From NCBI GenBank assembly GCA_029689965.1, contig CP121450.1, forward strand, positions 2,294,001 through 2,358,000: a stretch of DNA of 64,000 nucleotides. Direction: 5' to 3'. This document shows, piece after piece, positions 49,059-60,105 of the stretch (position 1 is its first letter; each line of letters starts with the position of its first letter). The translations under genes and the position numbers were made by a program. The stretch comes from Curtobacterium flaccumfaciens. Its GTDB lineage: Bacteria > Actinomycetota > Actinomycetes > Actinomycetales > Microbacteriaceae. The notes below the pieces were generated by a model. The model made no database searches and had not been told where the DNA came from. It saw only the letters and a list, made by a program, of their open reading frames with translations.

Positions 49059-50574
49059 TCAGTACCCGAGGTTCGGGCCGAAGTTGCCCTCCTCGAGGCG
49101 GTTCTTCACCGCGACGAGGTAGCGCGACGCGTCGGCGCCGTCGATGATCCGGTGGTCGTACGACAGCGCGAGGTAGACGAACGAGCGGATCGCGATCGCC
49201 TCCTGTCCGTCGACCTTCACGACCGCCGGCCGCTTCGTGACGATGCCCGTGCCGAGGATGGCCGACTGCGGCAGGAACACCACGGGGTGTCGAACAGCGC
49301 GCCACGCGAACCGGTGTTGGTCAACGTGAACGTGCCACCCGCGAGCTCGTCCGGCTTCAGCTGGTTGTTGCGGGTGCGCTCCGCCAGGTCGGCGATCGAC
49401 TGCGAGAACTGCGCCAGGTTCAGCGACGCCGCGTCCTTGATGACCGGGGTGAGCAGGCCGCGCTCGGTGTCCACCGCGATGGAGACGTTCTCGGTCTCCG
49501 GGTAGACGATCTCCTCGCCCTCGACGGTGGAGTTGATCTTCGGGTGGGCCTTGAGCGCCTCCGACGCCGCCAGGGCGAAGAACGGCATGAAGGACAGCTT
49601 CGAACCGGTCTTCTCGAGGAACTCGGCCTTGTGCGCGTCACGGAACTGCGCGACCTTCGTCACGTCGACCTCGACGACGCTGGTGAGCTGCGCGGTCGAG
49701 GTCATCGACTGCACGGCGCGCTCGGCGACGACCTTGCGGAGGCGGGTCATCTTCTCGCGGGTGCCCCGGAGCGGGGAGACCTCGGCGACGAACGGGCCCG
49801 CCTGGGCGGCCGGAGCCGAGCCGCCGGCGGCCGGAGCCTTCGCGGCGGCGGCGAGCACGTCCTCCTTGCGGATGCGCCCACCGACTCCGGAACCGGTGAC
49901 GGTCGACAGGTCCACACCCTGCTCGTTCGCGAGCTTGCGCACGAGCGGCGTGACGTAGCCGGTCGCGGAGGCGTCCTGCGTCGGGTTCGGCACGGCAGCG
50001 GTGGCGGTGGGAGCCGAAGCGGCGGGAGCAGCTGCGGGCGCGGCGGCCGGGGCCGGCACGGCTGCCGGCGGTGCTGCGGCGGGCGGCGGGACGGGTGCGG
50101 CCTGGGGGACCGGTGCCGCGGCGGGCGGTGCCGCCGGTGCGTGCGGGGCCGCGGGCTGCGTCTGTCCGGCGGGGGCGGGCTCGGGCTCGGCGGGCTCCGG
50201 CGCGGGGTCTCGGACTCCTGCTCGGTGCTCGGCGCGGCCTCGGGCTCCTCTGCCTCGGCCGCGGCCTCGTTCGAGGACTCGGACGAGTCGCCGTCGGAGG
50301 AACCGCTGTCCGAGGAGCCGCCGTCGGACGAACCGGCGCCGTCGCCGATCTTCACGAGCGCGGTGCCGACCTCGACGGTCTCGTCCTCCTGCACGAGGAT
50401 CTCCTCCACGACGCCGGCGATCGGCGACGGGATCTCGGTGTCGACCTTGTCGGTCGAGACCTCGAGCAGCGGCTCGTCGACCTCGACCCGGTCACCGACG
50501 TTCTTCAGCCATCGGGTCACCGTGCCCTCGGTGACGCTCTCGCCGAGCGCCGGGAGGTTGACGGATTCGCTCAT
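49059..50574 (-). CDS. sucB: 2-oxoacid dehydrogenase E2, dihydrolipoamide succinyltransferase
   Basis: About 505 residues. One N-terminal lipoyl domain is visible ([20 protein letters not shown], lipoylated Lys in [14 protein letters not shown]), then an acidic/Ser linker, an Ala/Pro linker, the E3-binding domain ([33 protein letters not shown]) and the catalytic domain ending in [20 protein letters not shown] with the active-site His and Asp. Actinobacterial SucB often has two lipoyl domains; only one is seen. Reading breaks near 50205 and 49290 (C run shortened). It works with Lpd encoded just upstream; the two share direction with a 49-base gap. Confidence 0.92.
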
Positions 50575-50623
50575 CGGGTGGACTCCTCTTCGCGGGGGTG
50601 GTTCGTGGTGGTGGTCATGGTGT

Positions 50624-51995
50624 TCACAGTGCGTGCAGCGGCTTGCCGGCGAGGTGCAGGAAGGCTTCGCCGAGCGCCTCGTTCTGCGTCGGGTGCGCGT
50701 GGATGAGCGGAGCGACGTCGTCCGGGTAGGCCTCCCAGTTCACGGCGAGCTGAGCCTCGCCGATGAGCTCGCCGACCCGGGCGCCGATCATGCTGACCCC
50801 GACGACGGGGCCGTCGACGACCCGGACGACCTTGACCGAGCCGGACGTGCCGATGATGTGGCTGCGCCCGTTGCCGGCGAGGTTGTACTCGTAGGAGTCC
50901 ACCTTGTCGGTGCCGTACTCGGCCTCGGCCTTGGCCTGTGAGAGCCCGACGGAGGCGACCTCCGGGTCGGAGTACGTGACCTTCGGGATGTTCTTGTCCT
51001 CGATGACCACCGGGTTCAGCCCCGCGATCTCCTCGGCGACGAAGATGCCCTGCTGGAAGCCGCGGTGCGCGAGCTGCAGACCGGGGACGATGTCGCCGAC
51101 GGCGTACACGTTCGGCAGGTTCGTGGCGAGGCGCTCGTTCGTGGTGACGAATCCGCGGTCCATCGTCACGCCGACCTCGTCGAAGCCGACGTTCTGCGTG
51201 ACCGGCCCGCGGCCGACCGCGACCAGGAGCACGTCGCCGTCGAAGGTCTTGCCGTCCTCGAGGGTGACGACGACGCCGTTCTCGTGCTGCTCGACGCCCT
51301 GGAACCGCACGCCGAGCGAGAACTCGATGCCGCGCTTGCGGAACGCGCGCTCGAGCTGCTTCGACATCGACTCGTCCTCGGCGGGGATGAGGTGGGGAGC
51401 GCCTCGACGATCGTCACCTCGGCGCCGAAGGACTTCCACACGCTGGCGAACTCGACGCCGATGACGCCGCCGCCGAGGATGACGACCTTGTTCGGCACGT
51501 AGTCCATGCGGAGCGCGGTCTCGGACGTGATCACGCGACCGCCGATCTCGAGGCCGGGCAGCGACTTGGAGTAGGAGCCCGTCGCGAGCACGATGTTCTT
51601 GCCGGTCACGGTCTGGTCGCCGACCTGCACCGTGTTCTGCGAGGTGAGGCGGCCCCAGCCCTCGACGACCGTGATGCCGCGCGCCTTGATGAGCCCCTGG
51701 AGGCCCTTGTACTTCGAGGTGATGACGCCCTGCTGGTACTCGATGACCTTCGGGACCTCGACGCCGGCGTACTCGGCGATGACGCCGTACTTCTCGGCGT
51801 CCCGGGTGCCGTCCGCGATCTCGGCCGCGTGCAGGAGCGCCTTGGTCGGGATGCAGCCGCGGTGCAGACACGTCCCCCGAGCTTGTCTCCCTCGATGAGC
51901 GCGACGCTCATCCCGAGCTCGGCGGCCCGGAGCGCAGCGGCGTACCCGCCACTGCCGCCACCGAGGACCACGACGTCGTAAGTCTGTTCCGTCAC
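50624..51995 (-). CDS. lpdA: Dihydrolipoamide dehydrogenase (E3)
   Basis: About 457 residues, GTG start. FAD motif [20 protein letters not shown]; redox disulfide [23 protein letters not shown] motif [20 protein letters not shown]; second FAD block [17 protein letters not shown]; and the C-terminal active-site [14 protein letters not shown] (His-Glu dyad). It reoxidises the lipoyl groups of E2. GAGGGAG precedes the GTG. Reading breaks near 51870 (within the redox motif, G run shortened) and near 51397 (C run shortened, [11 protein letters not shown]). Confidence 0.95.
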
Positions 51996-52146
51996 CTGGT
52001 GCAACTCCCTCGTGCGTGTCGGGGCCGGTCGGACCCACTGGACACCGCGGCGGCGGCGTCCGACGGTCGGACCGCATGGTTCCGGTCCCGTCCCGTTGGT
52101 TCCGGCGGGGCACGCCGAGCGCACAGCCCCGCCGGACTCAAACCTA

Positions 52147-53627
52147 CTACTTGGCCTGGAGCTCTTCTGCGAGCGAGATGAGCGTGCGGACCATGACGCC
52201 GGTCGCGCCCTTGCCGAGCCACCCGTACCCGCCGCCCTTGTTCTCCGACGGACCGGCGATGTCGAGGTGCGCCCAGGGGATGCCGTCGCCGACGAAGCGC
52301 TCGAGGAACTTGCCCGCCAGCAGCATGCCGCCGGCCGGGTTGCCCACCGTGGCGTTCACCATGTCGGCGACGTCGCTGGCGAGTCGGGCGTCGAGTTCCT
52401 CGGGGAGGGGCATCGGCCAGATCGGCTCCGCGACCGACTCCGCGACGGCGCGGACCTTCGCGACGAGGTCGTCGCTGCCCATGAGGCCCGTGGTCCGGTC
52501 GCCGAGCGCGACGACCTGTGCGCCGGTCAGCGTCGCGACGTCGACGATCGCGTCGGGCTGTTCGAGTGACGCCGCGGCCATGCCGTCGCCGAGCACGAGG
52601 CGACCCTCGGCGTCGGTGTTCGTCACCTCGACGGTCGTGCCGTTCTTGAGCGTGAGGACGTCACCGGGGCGCGTGGCGGAACCCGACGGCATGTTCTCGG
52701 CGAGGCAGAGCCACGCGGTGACCTTCGTGTCGAGGCCGAGGCGTGCCGCGGCGACCGTCGCGGCGAGCACGGTCGCGGCGCCGGTCATGTCGGTCTTCAT
52801 GCCGAGCATCGATGCCGCCGGCTTGAGCGACAGGCCGCCGGAGTCGAACGTGATGCCCTTGCCGACGAGCGCGAGGTGCTTCGTCGCCCGGCCGGCTCGT
52901 ACCGCACGACGACCAGCCGCGGCGGACGCGACGACCCGGCGCCCACGCCGAGGATCCCGCCGAACCCCTGCGACGCGAGTGCGGTCTCGTCCAGCACCTC
53001 CACGGTGAGCGGCAGCCCCTCGGCCTGCGCGACGGCGACGTCCGCGACGTCGGCCGGGCCGAGGTCGCCGGCGGCCGTGTTCACGAGGTCGCGGACGAGC
53101 GTCGCGGCGTCGGCGACGACCGCGGGACGGACAGCGGCGTCGGCGGCGACGTCGGACGGTGCCACCACCGTGATCGCCTGGTCGCCGCGCGCGGGGCCGG
53201 TGGTGCCGGTGCCCTTGTGGCGCGTGAACGAGTAGGCGCCGAGCGCGGCGCCCTCGAGCGCGGCGTCGACGAGCTCGGTGGAGTCGGTCGGCAGCGCGAG
53301 CGCGATCGACGACACCGCCGGCAGCTGGCGGACCGCGCTGCCGGCCGCGGACCGGATCGCCGCGGCGCCGGTCCCGCTGCCCAGTCCGACGAGGGCGATG
53401 CCGGAGGCGGCCACCCCGGTACCCGGGAGCCGGACGAGCTGGTCCTTCGCCCCGGTCGCCCCGATCGCGGCGAGGTCGAGGTCCGCGAGCGCCTCGACGG
53501 CACCGGCCGCGCTCGGCGCGAGGGTCGCGGACCCGTCGTCGGTCCCCGGCCGGACCCCGACGACGAGGACGTCGGCGGTGACGGTGGCGGGGCTGGAAGT
53601 CGTGGTGGAGAGCGTCGGTCGGACCAT
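52147..53627 (-). CDS. pepA: Leucyl aminopeptidase (M17)
   Basis: About 494 residues. The catalytic domain shows LVGKGITFDSGGLSLKPAAS (Lys and Asp), MKTDMTGAATVLAA and the signature NTDAEGRLVLGDGMA, with the later GPSENKGGGYGWLGKGATG. It is a cytoplasmic di-metal exopeptidase. The ATG is preceded on its strand by TAGGGT and six bases, suggesting a leaderless transcript. Reading breaks near 52893. The 151-base gap to lpdA is ordinary spacer containing the lpdA ribosome site. Confidence 0.95.
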
Positions 53628-53711
53628 GGGACAACCCTATCCAGCGGGTGTTCGCTGTCGGCGTGGTCGCGGCGCACGGGGGACCACGGCACCCCGCCTA
53701 GCATGGGAACG

Positions 53712-54635
53712 GTGAACCACCCCGAGGAGCTCTACACCTTCGCCGAGGACGCGCCGACCGTGCCCGAGGGGCTGCACCTCGTCGCCGGCCTCACCGGATT
53801 CGCCGACGCCGGCTCGGCGGTCGCGCAGGTGACGGCCGCCGTGCTCGAGGGCCTCGAGACCGAGCTCGTCGCGGAGTTCGACCCGGACATCCTGCTCGAC
53901 TGGCGTGCCCGCCGCCCGGTCATCACGTTCGAGCACGACCACATCGCTGCCGTCGAGCCGCCGCGCCTCGCGCTGCACCTCGTGCGCGACGAGGTCGGGC
54001 AGCCGTTCCTGTTCCTGTCCGGGTACGAGCCGGACTTCCAGTGGAACCGGTTCGTCCGAGCCGTGACCGACCTCGCGGCCGAGCTGCGCGTGGCGGACAC
54101 CACGTGGGTGCAGTCGATCCCGATGCCGGTCCCGCACACGCGCCCGATCAGCCTGACCGTGTCCGGCACCCGTGCCGACCTCGTCGAGCAGATGAGCGTC
54201 TGGAAGCCGGAGACGCAGGCACCTGCGAACGTCCTGCACCTGGTCGAGCACCGCCTGACGGAACTCGGCCAGCAGGTCACGGGGCTCGTCCTGCTGGTCC
54301 CGCACTACCTCTCCGACACGGAGTTCCCGGACGCGGCCGTCGCCGCGCTGTCCGGCATCTCCTCGGCCACCGGCCTCATCTTCCCGTCCGACGAGCTCCG
54401 CGAGGAAGGCCGCGAGTTCCGCACGCGCGTCGACGAGCAGGTCGCCGGCAACGAGGAGCTGCAGCGGCTCGTCTCGGTGCTCGAGCAACGTCACGACACC
54501 TACATGGAGGGGAACCCGATCGCCTCTCCGCTGACCGGCGTCGACGGCCAGGTGCCGACCGCGGACGCGATCGCGGCCGAGCTCGAACGCTTCCTGGCAG
54601 GCCGCGGACCGGACGGCGACCCGGCCACCGACTGA
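53712..54635 (+). CDS. PAC2-family protein
   Basis: Intact, about 307 residues. LHLVAGLTGFADAGSAVAQV and LVAEFDPDILLDWRARRP are the PAC2 N-terminal blocks; LFLSGYEPDFQWNRFVRAVT and QQVTGLVLLVPHYLSDTEFP follow. Actinobacterial members are proteasome-assembly-chaperone-like proteins of unclear role, usually next to pepA. I prefer the GTG at 53712 over the in-frame ATG at 53703, because the ATG lies inside the TAGCAT box (53699-53704) that is seven bases before the GTG. Confidence 0.9.
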   Translation: MNHPEELYTFAEDAPTVPEGLHLVAGLTGFADAGSAVAQVTAAVLEGLETELVAEFDPDILLDWRARRPVITFEHDHIAAVEPPRLALHLVRDEVGQPFLFLSGYEPDFQWNRFVRAVTDLAAELRVADTTWVQSIPMPVPHTRPISLTVSGTRADLVEQMSVWKPETQAPANVLHLVEHRLTELGQQVTGLVLLVPHYLSDTEFPDAAVAALSGISSATGLIFPSDELREEGREFRTRVDEQVAGNEELQRLVSVLEQRHDTYMEGNPIASPLTGVDGQVPTADAIAAELERFLAGRGPDGDPATD

Positions 54636-54659
54636 GCCGCGCCGACGTGACGGCGGCGG

Positions 54660-54701
54660 GTCGCGCCTCCAGTCGGTCCGTCGCCGGCCTGGAGGCGCGA
54701 C
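54660..54701. repeat. Inverted repeat (CCTGGAGG family)
   Basis: GTCGCGCCTCCAG (54660-54672) and CTGGAGGCGCGAC (54689-54701), exact 13-base arms around a 16-base loop, 24 bases after the PAC2 stop; likely its terminator. Confidence 0.8.
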
Positions 54702-54775
54702 ACCCGTCCCGCACGCCCGTCGCGTTCTCCACAGCACGTCCTGGCGGCGGGGCCGCCCCCGCTAGCCTTGACCGG

Positions 54776-56100
54776 GTGAACTCCCGCCGCGCCTTCCTCG
54801 TCTGGGGCGTCGCGGTGCTCGCCTACGTCCTCGCGGTCGTGCAGCGGTCGTCGCTCGGGGTCTCCGGCGTCGACGCGCAGGACCGGTTCGCGGTGTCGGC
54901 AGCGGTGCTGTCGACGCTCGCGGTGGTGCAGATCGCGGTGTACGCCGGGCTCCAGATCCCGGTCGGCATCGCCCTCGACCGGGTGGGGCCGCGTCGACTC
55001 GTGCTGCTCGGCGCCGCGCTGCTCGTCATCGGCCAGGCCGTCGTCGCCGTCTCGCCCACGATCGGACCGGCGATCGCGGGGCGCGTCCTCGTCGGCGCCG
55101 GCGACGCGATGACCTTCATCTCGGTGATCCGCCTCGTGCCGATGTGGTTCAGCGGCCGGATCCTGCCGCAGATCTCGCAGTGGACGGGGAACCTCGGACA
55201 GGTCGGGCAGATCCTGTCGGCCTTCCCGTTCGCCGTGCTGCTGCACACCGCGGGCTGGACCCGGCGTTCGGCGTCGCGGCCGCCGCCAGCGCGGTGGGGC
55301 TCGTCCTCGCAGTCGTCTTCGTGAAGAACGGCCCGGTGCACGTGCGGACGGACACCATCCCGCTGCCGCTCCCGCACACCTGGCGCGGGGCGTTCCACAC
55401 GTTCGGGCACGCGCTCCGCCGTCCGGGCACCCAGCTCGGGTTCTGGTCGCACTACGTGACGCAGTCCTCCGGCACGGTGTTCTCACTGCTCTGGGGCGTC
55501 CCGATGCTGCGCGGGCTGGGGTACTCGCCCTCCGAGGCCGCCGGGTTCCTCACGGTCGTCGTCGTGACGGGGTTCGTCGTCGGCCCGGTGCTCGGGGTCC
55601 TCTGCGCGCGGTTCCCGCTCCGTCGCTCGAACCTCGTGCTCGCCATCGTGTTCGCCCTCGCGGTCGTCTGGACGGCGATCCTGCTCTGGCCCGGCCACCC
55701 GCCGACGTGGCTGCTCGTCGTCCTCGTCGTGGTGATGGGCATCGGCGGCCCCGGATCGCTCATCGGGTTCGACTTCGCGCGATCGTTCAACCCGGTCGGG
55801 TCGCTCGGCTCGGCGAACGGCGTCGTGAACGTCGGCGGCTTCCTCGCGGCGTTCGTGATGATGTTCCTCATCGGCACGATCCTCGACCTCGCTGCACGAG
55901 GCACCGGGGAGACCGTGTTCGCGTGGGCGAACTTCCGGCTGGCCCTCACCGTGCAGTACGCGGTGGTCGGGATCGGTGTCGTCATGCTCCTGCACGCGCG
56001 ACGCCGGACACGCCGGGAACTCCACGCCCAGGACGGAATACGGGTGGGGCCGCTGTGGGTTGCACTCGTTGCGCGCCTGCGGAAGCAGAGCGTGCAATGA
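54776..56100 (+). CDS. MFS transporter
   Basis: About 441 residues, 12 helices. FLVWGVAVLAYVLAVVQRSS is the first helix; IPVGIALDRVGPRRLVLLGA is motif A; GRVLVGAGDAMTFISVIRLV, and later SLLWGVPMLRGLGYSPSEAA and FDFARSFNPVGSLGSANGVV, place it in a sugar-phosphate/nitrate-like (NNP/ACS) group. Substrate unknown. GTG start, seven bases after TAGCCT (54763-54768), no Shine-Dalgarno. Reading breaks near 55262 (CCCC to CCC). Confidence 0.88.
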
Positions 56101-56166
56101 TGAGGTCGGACCCGTTCGGGCCCCCTGTGCCTCGGCGTACTCAAGTGCGCCGCAGAACCCGGGGAC

Positions 56167-56203
56167 TTGACATGGGTCCTAGTGCTGCCCGGAACGGTAG
56201 GAC
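56167..56203 (+). promoter_or_regulatory. Possible sigA promoter region
   Basis: TTGACA at 56167-56172 is a perfect -35 hexamer; TAGGAC at 56198-56203 resembles a -10 but is 25 bases away, too far for a normal pair. Either two overlapping promoters are present or some bases differ from the true sequence. The 5' leader to the ATG would be about 80 bases and ends with GAGAGGTG. Confidence 0.4.
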
Positions 56204-56290
56204 CTGACGACGCGGGGACCGCGGCGCCGGCCCTGGGCGGCGAGGGAGGCCACGACCCCACGAACGTGGCACGACGAGAGAGGTGATCGC

Positions 56291-57595
56291 ATGGCTGCCC
56301 GGAGCACGACGATCGATCCCACGAAGGACACCGCGCCCACGAAGGACGCCGCGACCGAGGACACCACGGCGGACGACGCCGCGGAGACCGAGGGGACGGC
56401 TACGCCGAAGAAGCGCGCCACCAAGACCACCGCCAAGAAGGGTGCGACGAAGAAGGCCACCCCGAAGGCGAAGAAGAAGGCCTCCGACGACGAGGACCTC
56501 GACGAGGACGCCCCGGCGGCGGAGACCGACGTCGACGCCGACGCGACGGACGACACGGAGACGGCGGACGAGACCGACGACAAGGACGCCAAGCCGGACG
56601 CCGCCGCCGCGGTCGCCGCGGGTGCGCTCGTCATCTCGCAGTCGGACGACGACGAGGCCCCGGTCTACTCGACGACCATCACGGGCGCCACGGCCGACCC
56701 GGTGAAGGACTACCTGAAGCAGATCGGCAAGGTCGCGCTCCTCAACGCCGAACAGGAGGTCGAGCTCGCCATGCGCATCGAGGCCGGCCTGTTCGCCGAG
56801 GACAAGCTGCAGCGCTCGACCGGTCTGTCCAAGCCCGAGGAGCGCGAGCTCCGCTGGGTCGCCCGTGACGGTCAGCGCGCCAAGTCGCACCTGCTCGGCG
56901 CGAACCTCCGCCTGGTCGTCTCGCTCGCGAAGCGCTACACCGGTCGTGGCATGCAGTTCCTGGACCTCATCCAGGAGGGCAACCTGGGCCTGATCCGTGC
57001 GGTCGAGAAGTTCGACTACACCAAGGGCTTCAAGTTCTCGACGTACGCCACCTGGTGGATCCGTCAGGCGATCACCCGTGCCATGGCCGACCAGGCCCGC
57101 ACGATCCGCATCCCGGTCCACATGGTCGAGGTCATCAACAAGCTGGCCCGCGTCCAGCGCCAGATGCTGCAGGACCTCGGTCGCGAACCCACTCCGGAAG
57201 AGCTCGCCCGCGAGCTCGACATGACCCCGGAGAAGGTCGTCGAGGTGCAGAAGTACGGCCGCGAGCCCATCTCGCTCCACACCCCGCTGGGTGAGGACGG
57301 CGACTCGGAGTTCGGCGACCTGATCGAGGACACCGAAGCGGTCGTGCCGGCCGACGCCGTCGGGTTCACGATGCTGCAGAAGCAGCTCGAGAGCCTGCTC
57401 GACTCCCTGTCCGAGCGCGAGGCGGGCGTCATCCGCATGCGCTTCGGCCTCGGTGACGGCCAGCCGAAGACCCTCGACCAGATCGGTGACACGTTCGGCG
57501 TGACGCGTGAGCGCATCCGCCAGATCGAGTCCAAGACGATGGCGAAGCTCCGCCACCCGTCGCGGTCGCAGTCGCTGCGCGACTACCTCGAGTAG
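56291..57595 (+). CDS. sigA: Primary sigma factor (SigA/RpoD/HrdB)
   Basis: Intact, 434 residues. An acidic and Lys/Ala-rich N-terminus of about 135 residues (region 1.1 replaced by low complexity, with [20 protein letters not shown]) precedes region 1.2 ([20 protein letters not shown]), region 2 ([60 protein letters not shown]), region 3 ([20 protein letters not shown]) and region 4 ([20 protein letters not shown]). It directs housekeeping transcription. The stop is followed four bases later by the murT ATG. Confidence 0.98.
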   Translation: MAARSTTIDPTKDTAPTKDAATEDTTADDAAETEGTATPKKRATKTTAKKGATKKATPKAKKKASDDEDLDEDAPAAETDVDADATDDTETADETDDKDAKPDAAAAVAAGALVISQSDDDEAPVYSTTITGATADPVKDYLKQIGKVALLNAEQEVELAMRIEAGLFAEDKLQRSTGLSKPEERELRWVARDGQRAKSHLLGANLRLVVSLAKRYTGRGMQFLDLIQEGNLGLIRAVEKFDYTKGFKFSTYATWWIRQAITRAMADQARTIRIPVHMVEVINKLARVQRQMLQDLGREPTPEELARELDMTPEKVVEVQKYGREPISLHTPLGEDGDSEFGDLIEDTEAVVPADAVGFTMLQKQLESLLDSLSEREAGVIRMRFGLGDGQPKTLDQIGDTFGVTRERIRQIESKTMAKLRHPSRSQSLRDYLE

Positions 57596-57599
57596 GCCG

Positions 57600-58858
57600 A
57601 TGCGGTTCTTCATCCCGATCCTCATCGGCGGATCCTCCGCGCCCTCGCCAGAGCGCGGGGCGGGGATCCGCCTACCCCGGGTACATCGTGCTCAAGCTGG
57701 TGCCGAACTTCCTCCAGCACGTGACGCGGCAGTTCCCGAACGGCGTCGTCTTCGTGCTCGGCTCGAACGGCAAGTCGACGACGACGCACATGATCTCGGA
57801 CATCGTCCGGGCGCACGGACTGCGGGTCTTCACGAACCCGTCCGGCGCGAACCTGCCGCAGGGCATCGCGTCCGCGCTCCTGTCCGAGGTCTCGCTGACC
57901 GGCAAGCTCAAGGCGGACATCGGCATCCTCGAGGTGGACGAGGCGTTCGCGGTGGAACTCGCGGGCATCCTGTCGCCGTCGACGGTGACGATGCTCAACG
58001 TGCAGGTCGACCAGCTTTACCGGTTCTTCGAGACCGAGCGCGTCGCGGACATGATGCTCGACACCGCGGCGCTGTCGAAGCGGAACGTGATCACCAACCG
58101 CGACGACCAGTTCCTCGACGCCTACGCGGCGGTCCAGGACCAGCGCGTGCTCCGGTTCGGCGCGAGCGCCGACGTCGTGGCTGCGGCGCCGAACGGCCTG
58201 CAGAACGCCGACGACTTCGACCGGCAGGACGGCGCGCCGAACACCGCCGACGCCGAGGTCGTCGTGAACACCGGCGACGGCGCCACGATCCGGTTCGAGG
58301 GCACGGACATCGCCGTTCGGCTGCCGGCTCGCGGCCTGCACTACGCGGTCGACGCGGCTGCGGCCACCGCGACGGCGAGTGCTGCCCTCGGCGCCCAGTT
58401 CCGCGCGGATGCCGTGACGACGGCCTTCGGCACGATGAAGCCGGCGTACGGCCGCGGTGAGCGGCTGCCCATCGCCGGTGAGTCCGCCGAGTTCACGATG
58501 TTCAAGAACGCCGCGAGCCTGCAGCTCAACCTCGACGCGCTGCCGGACCGCCCCGAACAGGTGCTCATGGCGATCGACGAGGGCACGCCGGACATCTCCT
58601 GGATCTACGACATCGACTTCTCGAAGCTTCGACCACGTGGACGTCGTCTCCGGCGACAAGGCGTGGCAGATCGCGATCGCCCTCGAGCACGCCGGTGTCC
58701 GCATCGGCCGGGTCGAGCCCGACGTCGAGGCAGCGATCAAGCACATGGAGCAGCTCGGCGCCACGACCAGCGGCACGAAGAACTTCATCGTCAACTACGA
58801 GATCATGATGATCGCCCGCAAGGCCCTCGGCCACCCGGACATGGAGAAGACCGCATGA
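57600..58858 (+). CDS. murT: MurT-like Mur ligase (divergent lipid II isoglutaminyl synthase subunit)
   Basis: About 420 residues. The Mur ligase ATP site is FVLGSNGKSTTTHMISDIVR, with LKADIGILEVDEAFAVELAG and the C-terminal DUF1727 domain (DISWIYDIDFSKLDHVDVVS, SGTKNFIVNYEIMMIARKAL). Canonical MurT carries a four-Cys zinc ribbon in the central domain; here the matching span (QDQRVLRFGASADVVAAAPN to NTADAEVVVNTGDGATIRFE) contains no cysteine. The usual ALND..ADG block is replaced by MAIDEGTPDISW. Reading breaks twice between 57628 and 57670 and at 58625-58630 (AAGCTC read as AAGCTTC). It overlaps gatD by four bases. Confidence 0.85.
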
Positions 58859-59628
58859 CGGCCGACCGGCTGACCATCCTGCACGTCTACCCCCGCCAGA
58901 TGGGTGTCTCGGGCGACCGGGGCAACGTTGCGGCCCTCGTGCGTCGTGCGGCCGCCGCGGACATCGCGACCGAGGTGGTCGAGTACGCCCCCGGCGACGC
59001 GCTGCCCACCGGCGCTGACGTCGTCGTGATCGGCAACGGACCCCTCAGCGCGATGCGGTCCCTCGGCGCGGACGTCCCGCGGATCGGTGCGCCGCTGCGC
59101 GAGCTCGCTGCGGCAGGCGTCCCGATCATGGCCGTCGGCGGCGGGTTCGACCTCGCCACGAACGAGGTCATCGCGACCGACGGAGCGAGCGTGGACGGGT
59201 TCGGCGTCTTCGACGCGCGGGCCGTCCGCGGCGCGGAACGTCGTGTGAACTACTTCGTGCTCGAGACCCGGTACCCGCTGCTCGCTGGCGCTCCGACCCG
59301 GATCGCGGGGTTCGAGGACCACGCCACGCGGATCGAGCTCGCCGACGGCACGGAGCCGTTCGCCGACGTCGTCTCGGGCGGCGGCAACCAGGCCGGCACC
59401 CCGGTCGAGGGCGCGATCACCGGCGCCTCGTTCGGGACGCACACCCAGGGGCCGATCCTGCCGCTCAACCCGCAGCTGACCGACGGGGTGCTCGCGGCGG
59501 CGACCGCGCGGCTCGGACGCGAGTACGCGCCGGACGCCGACCGCACCGCGTCGATCGACCGGTACGCGCGCGAAGCGCGCGCCACGATCGACCGGTACGT
59601 CGACAAGGCGTTCAAGCGGATCGCCTGA
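58855..59628 (+). CDS. gatD: GatD-like class I glutamine amidotransferase lacking the catalytic cysteine
   Basis: Intact, 257 residues. TILHVYPRQMGVSGDRGNVA and DVVVIGNGPLSAMRSLGADV match the cobyric-acid-synthase/GatD fold, and SFGTHTQGPILPLNPQLTDG holds the region of the catalytic His. At the nucleophile elbow, where active GatD has Cys-Gly-Gly, this protein reads PIMAVGGGFDLATNEV: the Cys is Gly and the following Gln is Asp. The frame is clean, so an indel cannot explain it. It would not be able to release ammonia from glutamine. Partner of the MurT-like protein by gene overlap. Confidence 0.85.
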   Translation: MTADRLTILHVYPRQMGVSGDRGNVAALVRRAAAADIATEVVEYAPGDALPTGADVVVIGNGPLSAMRSLGADVPRIGAPLRELAAAGVPIMAVGGGFDLATNEVIATDGASVDGFGVFDARAVRGAERRVNYFVLETRYPLLAGAPTRIAGFEDHATRIELADGTEPFADVVSGGGNQAGTPVEGAITGASFGTHTQGPILPLNPQLTDGVLAAATARLGREYAPDADRTASIDRYAREARATIDRYVDKAFKRIA

Positions 59629-59642
59629 CACGCGACCAGACG

Positions 59643-59688
59643 ACGGACGGGAGGCGCGGTGCCAGCTGGCACCGCGCCTCCCGTCCGT
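59643..59688. terminator. Perfect 46-bp palindrome between converging genes
   Basis: Two 23-base arms with no loop, centred between 59665 and 59666 (CCAG/CTGG), containing GGGAGGCGCGGTGCC. It starts 15 bases after the gatD stop and lies 24 bases beyond the stop of the opposite gene, well placed as a two-way terminator. Related to the CCTGGAGG family. Confidence 0.85.
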
Positions 59689-59711
59689 TCTGTCGGAACG
59701 TCTTCGAGACG

Positions 59712-59937
59712 CTACTTCGACTCGTGGAGTCGGCTGCTCTCGTCGTGCCACTCGATGACGGTCGCCGCGAGCTTGTCCTTGAACTCGGCGCCGTGGTGTG
59801 CGCAGAAGTAGAAGCTCGCCGCTGGCCATCGTGGCCCGGATGTACGCCTGCGCTCCGCAGCTGTCGCAGCGGTCAGCAGCGGTGAGCTGGTGGCTGCCGA
59901 GTTCGTCGATGGAGAGGTCCTGCACGGTCTGGGTCAT
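59712..59937 (-). CDS. Small zinc-binding protein, DUF7455-like
   Basis: About 74 residues. QLTAADRCDSCGAQAYIRAT and GELYFCAHHGAEFKDKL carry two Cys and a Cys-x-His-His set fit to hold one metal, a pattern common in a small actinobacterial family located beside sigA/parE. GAGGAG lies before the ATG. Reading breaks at 59811-59816: on the coding strand GAGCTC has become GAGCTTC. Function unknown. Confidence 0.8.
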
Positions 59938-60105
59938 TGCTGTGCTCCTCACGGATCGCAGGTGGTGCGGGTTGGTCCACCTATTTCAACACGAGGTGCC
60001 TGGGAGCGGCGCATTGTCGGGGCCCTGTTTCGCTCACCGCGGATCGACTGTCCCCAGTCCGAGTGTCCGCGCTCGGGTGTCGGCGACGCTCGCTAGCATC
60101 GGAAG

